This document shows, one piece after another, positions 1 through 11,456 of a stretch of 64,000 nt of DNA (position 1 is its first letter; every line of letters starts with the position of its first letter). The notes beneath the pieces were generated by a model. It saw only the letters and a list, made by a program, of their open reading frames with translations. It was not told the DNA's origin and ran no database searches. The stretch is from Lingula anatina (lineage: Eukaryota; Brachiopoda; Lingulata; Lingulida; Lingulidae): NCBI RefSeq assembly GCF_001039355.2, contig NW_019773870.1, forward strand, positions 385,660 through 449,659. Reading direction: 5' to 3'. The translations under genes were made by a program, and so were the position numbers.

Positions 1-717
1 AGCCGTCCTGTGGATAAGGAAAATCACTCGAGCGCTCAAGATACCAAGTCCAGCAGTCGTGACTATTTCTTTTACAATATAATTTTATAGCAACAGTTAA
101 GGATGAAAGAAAGTAAAAAAAAAAACACACACACACATACCAGTACATGCTGTCACTCAAACACACACATCACACGTGAACACGTGCTTTTATCCTGTTA
201 TATTGCAGAAAAAGCTTATCACACACGTACACAAACACACACACAATAAAATATCACACGCTCACACACACGAGCTTTTACTCTCTTTAGCTGTCACTTT
301 GACAAAATGTTTGTCCACTATGATCCGTATTCCATGGTCAACCTACAGCAGATGGATCGAACATTTAGTTCAATAAATATAAGACATAATCGCACTCATA
401 TAGTCATGTGCACCACATACCCCCTGTACACACCACATGTACTGTACACCTCCCTGCCTGATTGTGGTATAAATATGTTGGATTGAGTGTTCTGTGAGAC
501 AAGAATGACTACCTTCAGTAATAATAGTCTACTCCAATATGTGGTTAGCATAAAGTTTACAAGATATGCAAAATTAAAGCTATTACACGGTGATCACGCA
601 CAAGATTAGAACCATGTATGCCCCACAAAGAACATACATGTACGTCTAGAGTAAGATTTGATGTACCAGTACACACTGATCGTGACTTGAAAACCTGGTA
701 TCCACTGCTGTGTTACG
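1..717 (+). promoter_or_regulatory. 5' flank and putative promoter of TTLL-like gene A
   Basis: No exon is visible before the ATG at 718. A TATAAAT box lies at 468-474, so transcription could start near 495-505, giving a 5' UTR of about 220 bases. The stretch from about 465 to 630 can be aligned by eye with 11205-11365 upstream of paralogue B: both carry a GATATGCAA(A/C)ATTAAAG word (near 565 and 11302) and an ATATGTTG(G/A)ATT word (near 472 and 11219). Such conservation outside coding sequence suggests shared control elements. The first 300 bases hold CA-rich simple repeats (about 124-140 and 230-275). The start site is inferred, not shown. Confidence 0.45.
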
Positions 718-3700
718 ATGTTCAGGAATTCTGATGGACTTTCAGCCTATATTGTCGTGCTCCTGATTGTGTGTATTGTGATGGCAAATACAGGTACAGT
801 AATGACGATATCTTTTCCCGTTGTGTCGGGGAGTTTTATTTATAACATGGCCGCGACACGAAACTATACCTTGGGTAAAACTTCAGCAGTATGTTGTTCA
901 TAATACGAGTGTATATTAATTTTCCATTCACTATTCATGTTTTGTTGCCTTCAGTAGCACATATTGAAGTTCAGAAACAAGAAGGGGGCAAACAAGTATT
1001 TTTAAAACACGGATGTATTTAAGACGGAGTCAAAAAGAGACAAAGCGACTTCTTGTTGAGGGTGGTGGAGTGGGAGATGGGGAAGGTGGACTAAGTAGTG
1101 TCTCTCATTTGAGTTGTTTTCTTGTCAGTCCATCTAATTTTCAAATATCTACCATAACGACGCTTTTTGGTACCGTATTCGCGCTTTCTTCGTAGGCACA
1201 TCATTCACAGATGATATTTCGAAATGCACGCAGACGACGGACGACGGTTCTAGGGTCTCAGAGACAGGTCGGGCGGACATGGTTGCAGGCGAGTGTCCAG
1301 GGCAGGGGCCGTGTCGTGACGCTGACGCTGTTGACCCATGCGCGGAGTCACAGTTTACGATGGACCAAAGTCCTGGTCAACACAAAGACTCGTCTTTCGA
1401 ACCTAGGATCGAAGAAGACACCACGGTAAACAACGACGACGACATTCAGCCATCACTGATTCCAAGTTTGTTTTCCAACGTACCACCGACAATAAACTTT
1501 GTAAGACCGGATCAAAAAGGTATTTTTCACCTGAAGTCAATACAAGAATTGAATTAGAAACTTTAATAATTAGAGATAACCCTATACAGTAATTCTTTTT
1601 TTTTTTTTATACAGGAACATGTTTTTTAAACTAACAATAGCGGGTTTATTGGGGCGGGGAGGGGGAGCAGAGAGGGGGCATCGGGTACATCCTTACCACA
1701 GGGTCCGCTAGCTATTTTAGAGATTATGTTTTATTTGTTTCCATTCAGTTAAACAGTTCCCATCGGCAATAAAAAATCGATTGAAGTATGTGGAAGGCAT
1801 GAATGGTATAGTTGAAAGTTACGTTGTGCGATCAGGATTTTCCGTCACGTCAGGTAAGATTTGTGTCCATAGCACTCCAATTATCATAGTTTGTGTCCGA
1901 TAAAGGGAAAGATTAGATGTCTCGTCTTGATTTTCATTATCTCGCAATGCGATAGATTGTTATGTAATAACGTTATGGTAAACTCACGGAGATAGCAATT
2001 ATCAAAAAATTGACAGTGTGTTATTTACTTGAGCTGAATCGGTTTTATTGCTGCAAGTTATATATTGTTCCTTTCCCTTCTTAGATTTAAAAGACGTTTA
2101 ACGCTGAAAAAACGTGATACTTTGTACGCCGGGCTCATAAATCTGCCATCTATCGACCTTTAATTAGCAGTTTAGAAGAGCTGGAACAGGCGGCCAACAC
2201 TTTATTGGAAATATTTATTGGAAATAGTAAAAATATAATTTTATAAAAAAGCAAATACGAGTATATAAATTGTCATGTTTCAGACACCAACAATTATATA
2301 TTGCACTTTGGGATTCCATTTCAACCGCAGGACACGCAACTTAACAAACACATCAGGCCACAGTCAAAGGTAAATATGAACGTACATGTATAGCCCTAAA
2401 TATAGGAGTTCCATGTTATTTATTTACTTATTTATTTATTTATTTATAAGATCTTATGATAGGCTCATGTAGAACTTACCTTCTATGATACTCGTCGGTG
2501 TGTATCCTTTTCCATATATGCGGGTATATCTACATATCCAAATATACTCTCTATTTTAAAATACCCCGCAGTTAACGATGTACGGAAGACAATTAAAAAA
2601 GAGATATGCATTTTTTTACAGTTCAATCACATTCCTGCCAGTTGGCATTTGGGGTGTAAGAATATGCTGGCTTGGGGCCTGGTGCGACAGCAAAGGAAAT
2701 ACGGCGAGGAAGAGTACGGTTTCTTTCCCAAAACTTACCAATTCCCCCATGACAAGCAAGCTTTCAAGAGAGCTTGGGACGCCACTCCCGCAGGCGAGAT
2801 GTGGATTATTAAGCCGGTATGAATGTCAGACTTGCTTAATTAAGCTGTAATTGAAATGCATGTTTGCAAGTGCTGCGAGTGAACAGTTCCAATTTACAGA
2901 AAACGAGTTAGTGCAAAAATTTAAAGCATAAAAGTGTCATACGTTATCCGCAACTTAAATAAATAAATAAATAAGTAAATAAATAAATAAATATAACACA
3001 ACTCATCATTTCATTAAAACAGCTTCCTAACAAGATTGAATACACCATATTTCAATATTTTATTGAAGTGTAGTTTATCAGATTTAGTAATATGCATACA
3101 TATGATACTTAAATGAAGCAAGTGGGGTTTTAAAGGCTAGTCACAAGCGAGTGTAAATGTGCGGTCTACAGTGTATGTAATCCTGATATGAACGCAACCT
3201 GTGGTAAATGATATCATTTGTCATCTGTTTGTAGGCATGTATGTCAGGAGGACGGGGAGTTAGTATACTGACAGACCTGAAAGAAGTCCCTAACGACGGT
3301 GTCGCGCAGAGGTAGGTGAAAAACTGTGGCTGGAGCCAGGTAAAATAATAATAAGTAAAGTGACAACAACCCGTTGTTGGACAGGTAGACAGACAGACAG
3401 ACAGACAGGCAGACAAACGGACGGACGGACAGGCAGGCAAACAGACAATAGGCCCAATAAATTTTAACCAGGTTCCTTATTTTATAAAGAACATTAAAGA
3501 TGCAGATAAAGCGAGAATACATGTCACGTCATTGCAACATAACCCAAACTAATGTCACCATATACTTCAGTTTCAGAAAGTTTGACTGTAAAAATGTTGC
3601 CTTGTTTCGTTTCATTATTTTCTTTCATTTCGTTTCGAAAAGGGAAGAATGGGCAGATCAAATTTACGACTACTTTTTCAAAGTTTAAAAGGCTTTTTTA

Positions 3701-4091
3701 GGCTGACGGTGTAAATAATTTGCTGTATTCTTTCCTATATATTTTAAGTTTTGAGTTGTTTGAAAAACTGGTGGAATTAATTCGTAAGCGTAACAGGGAA
3801 TATTCGCAACTATGCTTGTTATGTATCTTTAAAACTCTAAAACATCTGTTCATTCTAGATACCTTCTAAACCCCTTGTTGATAGACGGGGCTAAGATGGA
3901 CCTAAGGATATACGTGTTAGTGGGAAGTATAGACCCACTTAGGGTGTACATCTTCCCTGAGGGTGAAGTCAGAATAGCCATGGAGAAGTGAGTTATTATT
4001 TTTATTATTATTTAAAGTTTTCGTTGAGAAAAAAAATGCCGTGGTCATTTTTTAAGAAGGTTTTTGGCAGAGGACGCTGATACATCTTCTC

Positions 4092-4185
<94 letters not shown>

Positions 4186-7100
4186 GCGGTCATATTCACA
4201 TACGGCTTCTTGGACGTATAAAGAAATCACAAATAAGTCATGGACATGCCGGTACTATCGTAATAACCAGCTCCTTAACCGTGGTTTTTATTATTCAGCT
4301 CTTTAATCGTGATAATTGCGTTTAAACATTATTTCAGGTACTCAATGGACAATTTCGACAGGAGTGACGTACATTTAACTAACTTTGCCGTCAATAAGCT
4401 AAATGCGGAATTCACACAAGACAAGCTATTTGATATCAGGCGGTAAGTGGCATGCATTTTTAAAAAAACAACACTAACATCGACTCTCGCTGAAAAGGGT
4501 AAGATTAACAGACTTCCATACCTCCTCCTGGTTTTGAGTAGAATAAAGAAAAGCTGGTGATTAAACCAGTGAGCTGGAAATAGCAGGTGTGTCTGTTTGT
4601 TAAACTGATTGTATTCAGCGAGAATCTCCTTAGAGTTAGTGTGCAATAGCAACATGCATTACGACTTAACTCATTCTAAACGGCCCCTAAGTCTCCAGCT
4701 CAGCAGTCCTCCATCTGAACACTTCGTTTTAACATTTTTACCCTTATAATAATGAATAATGTTACACAGCCATGTATCCCCCATGTATCTATGCAGTTAT
4801 CTATTGGCTTGATTTTCTTAATTCCGTAGTGCCTATGAATGTATTATTTGATTTTATATAATCAGTTTTATTTCAGAACACTTACGTGGTTTTGGCACCA
4901 TTTAAAGGAACATTATGGTGCTGAACGGCAGCCAATTTGGGATAAGATTAAAGATATCGTAATTAAATCCATATTAAGGTGAGAGGTTGGCATTATAATA
5001 AAACAACGAACAATTTATTTACTTAATTACTTAATAAAAATCAGTTCATCTATCTCATTTGAAGTAATTAATCAATTAATTAATTAAAATGAGATAGTTG
5101 CATAGCTGAAGTTGGCAAAAAGCCAAAACAAAACAAATTTTTGTTTTAATCTTTAAAAATGATTTAATATTGTTTTTGTTTTAATAAATGCTAACCACGT
5201 ACTTTACAATATGAATTTCAGCGGGGAAGAATTCATGCAAGCAGGTACGAATTCCTATGTGAAGAACAGACACAGCGTATTCGAATTGTTTGGATACGAT
5301 ATCTTCATTGATGATAATTTGAAGCCATGGCTTATGGAAATAAACGTATCACCAAAGTAAGTGAAGAAACAGGAATAGTGCTGAAATTCATGAACGATTT
5401 CCGCAGGAAAAAAAGAAAGCTGTGTATTAAGCGTATCAACAGATTATTTGTCAGCATAATTACATGTAACTTCTTTTAAAATTTTCAAAGATCCGTAGCG
5501 TCACTTATTTACGTCAACAAGCGTCAATATTTCCCGCACGAAAATGCAGTAGTACGTATCGAAATAGCAAAAAAGCATTAACGCAGTAGTGGTGTGGAGC
5601 ATATTTGCAGTAGAAATGCAGCATAGCCTACTGCAATTCTACTCCAAAAAGTACATAGGTTTGTACAGAGAGGAGCATAAATGCAGTAAATAAGCAGCAT
5701 GATAGAAGCATGTTTCAAATATGCTAATTAGCTCCCAAATTGAAGCAGATTTGAAGCATGTTTGCAGTATGATTGCAGTAGTCTACTGCAGTTTGCAGTA
5801 TGATTGCAGTAGTCTACTGCGCTGGAGTATCTACTGCGTTTTCTTGCGGGTTACGTCACTTATTTATGTCACACTCCCGTTTCGTGGTGTTAGATGTGAC
5901 ACGTTGAAAGTTTGCATGCTGGTTTGTGTGCGATGAGGCATTGTGTAAAACAAAAAAAAAGCTGTCACTTTTTTATAGAATATCAAACAACACCCTGAAA
6001 GAAGTGCGCGGCCCAATGCTTGCTGACATATTAAACATGGCGGGAGTTCAGATACCAGACGACGACGGAGACAAGTCTCAGGGGAACAGGTAATGTCATT
6101 ATTTAAACACAATTATTTTAACACCGTTCGCTGGGCGGGTATGGGCGGCCAAAAGGGCAAAAATTCATGTCGTCGATTCAGTTATGTTTCGTCGATTCAC
6201 TGCCTTCCCATCGATTCAGTTTCAAGTTTAAACGATCCTGTCATAAATTCAACATCTACTTTCGTCAATTCAATTGTCAAACATTTCTCATCTACGGTGT
6301 ATTAAAACCAATGCTGTCACTATTTTCGTCGATCGTGTAACTATTCTCGTCGATCGTCTTATCTCGTCAATCGTCCAACTAATCTCGTCAATCGTGTAAC
6401 TATTCTCGTCGATCGTCTAACTATTCTCGTCGATCGTCTCATCGATCGATCGCCAGAGGTCGCTGCGGTAACAACACGTGCTTCTGTCTGTCAATCACGC
6501 GGTAATTTTTAACTCGGCCAGCCATGGTCAGAGTTGAAAACAACTAGAAAATAATGTCCCTACAACCGAATATATTTTAATTATTAACAAATAAAATTGA
6601 AATTGTTGAGAAAATTTTCTTATTTCACTAGCAATCATTTTGTTGTCTGCCATTTTGATAGTCATGTGATAGGCCAATGTGCTACCACAGCGCCCTCTGG
6701 CGATCGATCGATGAATGATGAGGTGACATTACAGGATCGACGAGAACAGTTAGACGATCGACGAGAATAGTTACACGATCGACGAAAATAGTTTGACGAT
6801 CGACGAGAAAAGTTACACGATCGACGAAAATAGTGACAGCATTGGTTTTAATACACCGTAGATGAGAAATGTTTGACAATTGAATTGACGAAAGTAGATG
6901 TTGAATTTATGACAGGATCGTTTAAACTTGAAATTGAATCGATGGGAAGGCAGTGAATCGACGAAACATAACTGAATCGACGACATGAATTTTTGCCCTT
7001 TTGGCCGCCCATACGTTAGCCTGTAGTATTGGGGATACTATACGAAACAAGTACCACATGTGCAACGTAATGGGAAACGGACTACGGTTCCAATCGGACT

Positions 7101-9753
7101 ACATTTCCAGTCACAATTTTAAATAGGACAATTTCAATAGCGGATTTAGAAAAATTATGAAAACAAGTCGAACTGATATTCCCCTCTTTGAATTAGAATT
7201 TTGACTGGCTGATGTATAGTTCTTAACCTTTCCAAATGGCACTGTTTGCCCTCCAAAACATTTGAAGGGGGGCGAGGGTCGGCTTCGCAATCGAGACCTG
7301 TCATTCCTGAAAAATCGGACCCCCTTCAAATAATCGTCGGTCCGCCCCTGCGCACAGCCAAACTGGCCCTCTCTGTGAGAAAGTAGAAAGTTTCTATTTA
7401 ATCCCCACTCAGCAACGAAGCTTCCGTGGCTCCGTGGTAACGTCGCAGGCATAGACACAGCTTGACATTTCTACACGGGTTCGAATCCCCAAATTTCCGA
7501 TATTCCTTATTTTGCTCGAAATATTTTTTAAAAATTGCCTTTGATTACTATAAGAGGAAACTCGTATGTTAGGATGGCGGGCGGATCGGTCACGGCGCAG
7601 TCGGTAGCTTGGTTGCAAAAAAACACCAAGCCATCAGCAAACCATGGTAACGGCAAGTCATGAGTTCGAATCCCAGATGACCCATGTCAGTTCACCTTAA
7701 CAACGAGCTGACATCGTAACCGAAAACGAGACTAACCCTCGTGTGTTCTAGCAAATTACCTTTTTGCCTAAAAATTAGGTATAGTTTAGAATTTGTGATC
7801 GATTTTACAACTTATTGCTAGTAATTATCATAAAGTCTGCGCTGTCAGTTATATTTCTTTTCTCTTTGCTTTAAAGTCTTTAAAATGATACTTACTTGGG
7901 GATGGTCATTGATCTCTACCCTTTACCAACTACGCAACAGATCAAAATTGAATCAAGTCAGTACCTTACCCGACATGGCGTCATGCATGTCATACAGCCC
8001 TTTCATTAAAAAAATAAAGCTATCTGCTCGTTGGGATTATCAGCAAGAATTTTTTTCAAAAGTCGCATTGCTGCTATTACTTTACCTAATCATGCATTTT
8101 GTTTGTTTTTTGTTTTTTTTATCCCCCCCACCCCCCACCCCCCTTTGGTCTTGCTCATCAAGACTGTTCATACATTCATACAGTCCCCGAGGCAACTCTA
8201 CAGTCGATGTTTGAAATGGCAAAGACTACTCACAACTAAAACCGCCAATTTGTGAACTGCTTTGGCTGTCTGTGTGCTCTATAACGTCACAGGTGAAGTC
8301 AAACGTAAACTCAGTGTAAAACAAAATGAAAATGCATCTGAAATCATCTAAATAGGAACGTTCCGGGCAGGCTTATAAAAAAATGACGTTACTTGAATTG
8401 ATTCAGAAGCTTTCCCGTTATAGCACCACGTTACTTGTAAACTGCGGCCAGCAGAAAAAGATGGGATCTTCCCGGCGGGATTATTTGCCAAATATATTTT
8501 TTCTAATAATTGGCTTCTTCGCAACAACCCCACAGTCGACATTTGAAATGGGCAAATACTACTCAAAACTTAAACCGCTAAGGTGTGAACCGTTTTGGCT
8601 TTGATTGTGCTCTATGGCGGCACAGGTGAAGTTAAAATCAGTGTACATGTAATCTCAGCAGGGAATTACAGTATATCCGATATAATTCCCTGATCTCAGT
8701 AACCTCAGTGTAAAACAAAATGAAAGTTAAAGCATATGAAGTCATCTAACTAGGAACGTTCTGGGCAATAAAAGCGATCAAACTTGAATTAATTCAGTAG
8801 CTGTCCTGCTTTAACACCACGTCATACAGTGGCGGATTTAGAGCGTCCTGAAGAAAGGAAAACACTTATTTTCTTCTCTTGAAATTAGAATTTTCATTAG
8901 CTGATTCATACCAAAAAAGGCTTCGTTTGCCCTCTAAAACACTCCAAGGGGCCCGAGGGTCGGCTTCTTATCCGAGACCTGTCATTCCTAAAAAAATCGT
9001 ACACCCATTCAAATAATCCTTTATCCTCCCCTGGAGAGGCTGTCAATTCAATGTTTGACTATTACGTAAGATTATCACCTAAGTGGCTGATTTTATGTGC
9101 CTTAGGGCCAGTGAAAGGGAGCAGTCCCTCCCTCCCCCCCTTCCCTGGACGAATTACCTGTAAGAACCCGGTAAAGTGGCACGGTATACAGTCTGATCGC
9201 GATAGATGCAGCATTGAATCCGAGGCTAGAGCAAAAATGTTAACAACTTGTGTAGCATTGAATCCGAGGCTACTTGCAAACTTGTGAAGAATCAGACCGT
9301 CGCCTTAAATAAACGTTTGACTACGCCAAACTTCCCTTTTCTTTTTTTAATGGAACTATGTTCACTTTCCATTTTAGCGAAGAAACGGTGCCCAAACACC
9401 TTGTTACAGACCCAAGACTGTGGACACAACCTCTGACTGATGAAGAAAAACAAAAACAAGAGAAATTCACTGCAATGAAAGATGAGGTATAGTTTTGCTT
9501 ATTTCAAACAGAACATTTCATACTCTCGAGCACATTAAACTAAAAGGTATATAAAATATACCTTAATCCGAAATAGAGGTATGTATTTATACTTTTTTCT
9601 AATATATATAATACTAGTATATTGTCCAACAACCAGAAAAGTGGAAACTATATTTGTTAGTTCCTCGAACCTTCTCTTAAACATTGCAGTGCGAAGGTAC
9701 AGTATATAGTGAAGAACCCATGCATTTTAAATACAGTTACATTTATTCATTCC

Positions 9754-9784
<31 letters not shown>

Positions 9785-10355
9785 TTCAGTCTCAACAGCA
9801 AGCTCTTTTAGACGAACTGACGCCGGATGACGTACGAATTCTAATTAACTCCTTTGATGAAAACAACCGAAAAGGCTTATTTGAAAGCATATATCCAACA
9901 CCGGATACCAAGAAATATCACAAATTCTTCAAGGAACCCAGGTAAGATGTGTATCCAATATCATTCAAATATTGATACCATGTTGATAATTCACGTACGA
10001 ACATTATTCATGCCAGTTTTTTTTAAATTGTGTTAATATAACATGGATACGTTATTATACCGAGACAGATTTGTCCAGGCTTGGGTCTTAACGGTGTCAC
10101 AAGACTACTTAATAAGATTATCATTGAATACAAAATTTGCCATATATCCTTTATTTTTATATTGCTTTATTCGTTCGTTTGTTTGTTTGTTTGTTCGTTC
10201 ATTCCTCCGTTCACTTGTTTATCCTCTCTTAAATATCCTCCAGATACTACAATCTTCTACTCTGTCACTGGATGCAACGATATCATCTCAAGGAAGAGGA
10301 AGGAATCCAAGTTCTAGAGTCTTATTGTCAGCAGAAGAAACACCTGAAACCCTAA
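718..10355 (+). CDS. TTLL4-like polyglutamylase-family ligase, copy A, 14 exons, 605 aa, intact
   Basis: Exons: 718-793, 1196-1519, 1749-1853, 2284-2369, 2622-2816, 3235-3311, 3859-3987, 4338-4442, 4877-4978, 5222-5356, 5979-6089, 9378-9486, 9790-9941, 10244-10355 (TAA 10353). All introns are GT..AG and the phases join without a break (1818 nt). The family uses ATP to ligate glutamate onto protein side chains, classically tubulin tails. Core motifs seen: MWIIKP (exon 5, ATP lysine), SGGRGVSIL (exon 6, glycine-rich loop), [17 protein letters not shown] (exon 7), HLTNFAVNK (exon 8), [12 protein letters not shown] and WLMEINVSP with metal-binding Glu/Asn (exon 10), [10 protein letters not shown] and FFKEPRYYN (exons 13-14), the last two matching the TTLL4 C-terminus. 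Oddities: exon 1 encodes a hydrophobic leader ([14 protein letters not shown]), exon 2 is acidic and Cys-containing, and the N-terminus is far shorter than vertebrate TTLL4 (about 1200 aa). Intron 11 is 3.3 kb and packed with repeats. Function is inferred from family membership; targeting to the secretory pathway is a prediction. Confidence 0.9.
2418..4184. repeat. Microsatellites in introns of gene A: (TTTA)n, (CAGA)n, (CT)n
   Basis: Simple repeats within the introns: TTTA-type near 2418-2446, TAAA-type near 2958-2992, GACA-type at about 3386-3437 and a long CT tract at about 4098-4183. The GACA tract occupies the same intron position (intron 6) as the CAGA tracts of gene B (about 15125-15180 and 19575-19620), so it predates the A/B duplication. 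The Ser/Leu-only and Arg/Glu-only open frames over the CT tract are repeat artefacts. Confidence 0.85.
5533..5850. mobile_element. Foldback/MITE-like element with 20-bp terminal inverted repeats
   Basis: The left end CCCGCACGAAAATGCAGTAG (5533-5552) is matched by the reverse complement of the right end at 5831-5850 with two mismatches. The interior is built of repeated GCAGTA/TTGCAGTA words, including two copies of a self-complementary GCAGTAGTCTACTGC (about 5776-5790 and 5805-5820). A further direct repeat, GTCACTTATTTAYGTCA, flanks the element (about 5500-5516 and 5856-5872). The element sits in intron 10 of gene A. No coding capacity is seen. Confidence 0.7.
6139..7014. mobile_element. 876-bp palindromic element with ~300-bp inverted arms
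   Basis: The left arm starts GTATGGGCGGCCAAAAGGGC (6139) and the right arm ends with its reverse complement (7014). The match runs inward for about 330 bases on each side with few differences: for example, the GTTTAAACGATCCTG region near 6220-6240 pairs with 6910-6930. The inner parts of both arms are tandem arrays of a CGTCGATCGTC-type word, and the unpaired centre is about 6480-6690. No open reading frame of note is present, so this is a non-autonomous foldback element. It lies in intron 11 of gene A, just after exon 11. Confidence 0.85.
7415..7690 (+). repeat. Two tRNA-like (SINE-head) segments
   Basis: Segment 1 has a box-A-like TGGCTCCGTGGTAAC at 7427-7441 and a perfect box-B-like GGTTCGAATCC at 7478-7488. 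Segment 2 has CGGCGCAGTCGG at 7593-7604 and GAGTTCGAATCC at 7662-7673. Spacing fits an RNA polymerase III internal promoter, but neither segment folds into an obvious cloverleaf with a paired acceptor stem, so these look like tRNA-derived SINE heads rather than functional tRNA genes. Element ends could not be fixed. Confidence 0.5.
8180..8825. repeat. Imperfect direct duplication, ~290-bp units
   Basis: Segments 8197-8440 and 8533-8822 align by eye. Both carry CAGTCGA.RTTTGAAATGG, ACAGGTGAAGT, CAGTGTAAAACAAAATGAAA and TAGGAACGTTC(C/T)GGGCA in the same order. The second unit has an extra 60-base insertion near 8640-8700. The segment lies in intron 11 of gene A and no coding content is seen. 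Confidence 0.7.
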
Positions 10356-10369
10356 ACGCTTAGAATTCT

Positions 10370-10630
10370 TATAAAATAAATGTCGATGACTTCTTGAATT
10401 TCTGTAGTTGTGGCCAGCTGATTTTTAAGAAGAATACTACTCAGATATTACGTAAATGGCGGATTTAATCCAGTAAACAATAGTTAACTTGTAAATATAT
10501 AAAACTATTTTGATAAATAAAGATAAAGTTAATTTATTAAATATTATGTCAGTGTTTTTTATGTATACATTTTATTTTTCTTCTTCATCTAACCTAAGAT
10601 CTAATAAACTGGTATATTAGATCTTAGCTC
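10370..10630 (+). terminator. 3' end of gene A: poly(A) signals and a 13-bp hairpin
   Basis: AATAAA-type signals follow the stop codon of gene A at about 10374 and again near 10512-10520. Further on, CTAAGATCTAATA (10594-10606) and TATTAGATCTTAG (10615-10627) form a 13-bp perfect stem with an 8-base loop. The poly(A) signals are convincing; the role of the hairpin is unknown. Confidence 0.55.
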
Positions 10631-10639
10631 TAACACAAT

Positions 10640-11456
10640 CGATAATATTAATGAGATGGTAAAATATTGACTGTGTCAAAATGAACCCAGCAGTTGTTGT
10701 TCTGACATGTAGACGGGAATCGCAATATACTATTACCTACATGTAACAAAACATGTTTAATGGTCACAATAGTCTACTTGGCATTTAACGCCGCCTCCGA
10801 CAAAAAACTTAGGATTGTTGTTACGAGCGCGGTGCATAGAAACAAAATACTATTTGTCCCTATGAAAAAACCTCACTGACACGTCCCTAAGACGGCTAAC
10901 CTCTGAATAAATAAAACATATTAAACAGCGATTGTGATTAAGTTATCAATCGGCTGAATGTAAGTATTGGATAAGCTGTACTTCCTAGGTTATAAACTTG
11001 AATTAAAAATATGTTCAGCATATGGCATGATACCACCACTTATTCTTCTCTGTTAACGGACACAAAATATTATCACGTTAATTGTGTTATCTTCAGATAC
11101 GTAATTTGGTCAGCTGATCAGTTCATTGCAAGTCTAAACGGAAATCCTTCGTAACAATGGAATCACATTTTGTATGCTACTAACTTTTCATCAGATAATT
11201 TTAACGGACCTTTGTTGATATGTTGAATTAAGTGCTCAGTCGGGCACGAATCACTCTCTAATAATAATATGTAGATGTTTAAAGATAACACGAAAGGTAC
11301 TGATATGCAACATTAAAGTAATCATATGGTGATTGCTCACGAGATTAGCTACATGAATCTACGCGGCTATAGTCAGTTGTAAGTACATGTAGGGTATTCA
11401 GTTAAATGTATGCATTTGTCTTGCCGCGGAAATCTCGAACCTTTGGCCGTGTTAAG
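10640..11456 (+). promoter_or_regulatory. Intergenic region and putative promoter between TTLL genes A and B
   Basis: About 800 bases contain no recognised exon. The 3' part (about 11205-11365) resembles the flank of gene A (465-630). A possible initiator, TCAGTC, lies near 11237. No TATA box is seen at the position corresponding to TATAAAT of gene A, which reads TTGATATG here. The close spacing fits a simple tandem duplication of the whole transcription unit. Confidence 0.4.

Larger units (their letters stand above)
7115..9040. repeat. Interspersed repeat copies ('GGCGGATTTAGA' family) in intron 11 of gene A
   Basis: Similar 210-240 bp segments occur at about 7125-7350 and 8828-9035, with a third at about 50573-50810. 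Shared words include CTTGAAATTAGAATTTT, CCCTCTAAAAC, GAGGGTCGGCTTC and GAGACCTGTCATTCCT. A G-rich relative may lie at 59060-59180. This is probably an old interspersed element; no ends or coding region could be recognised. Confidence 0.55.

Noticed and set aside
4045-4306. Ser/Leu-rich and Arg/Glu-rich frames
   Set aside because: They are translations of the CT microsatellite in intron 7 of gene A.
7420-7680. Functional tRNA genes
   Set aside because: Box A and B motifs are present but no paired acceptor stem or credible anticodon arm could be drawn, so SINE heads are preferred.
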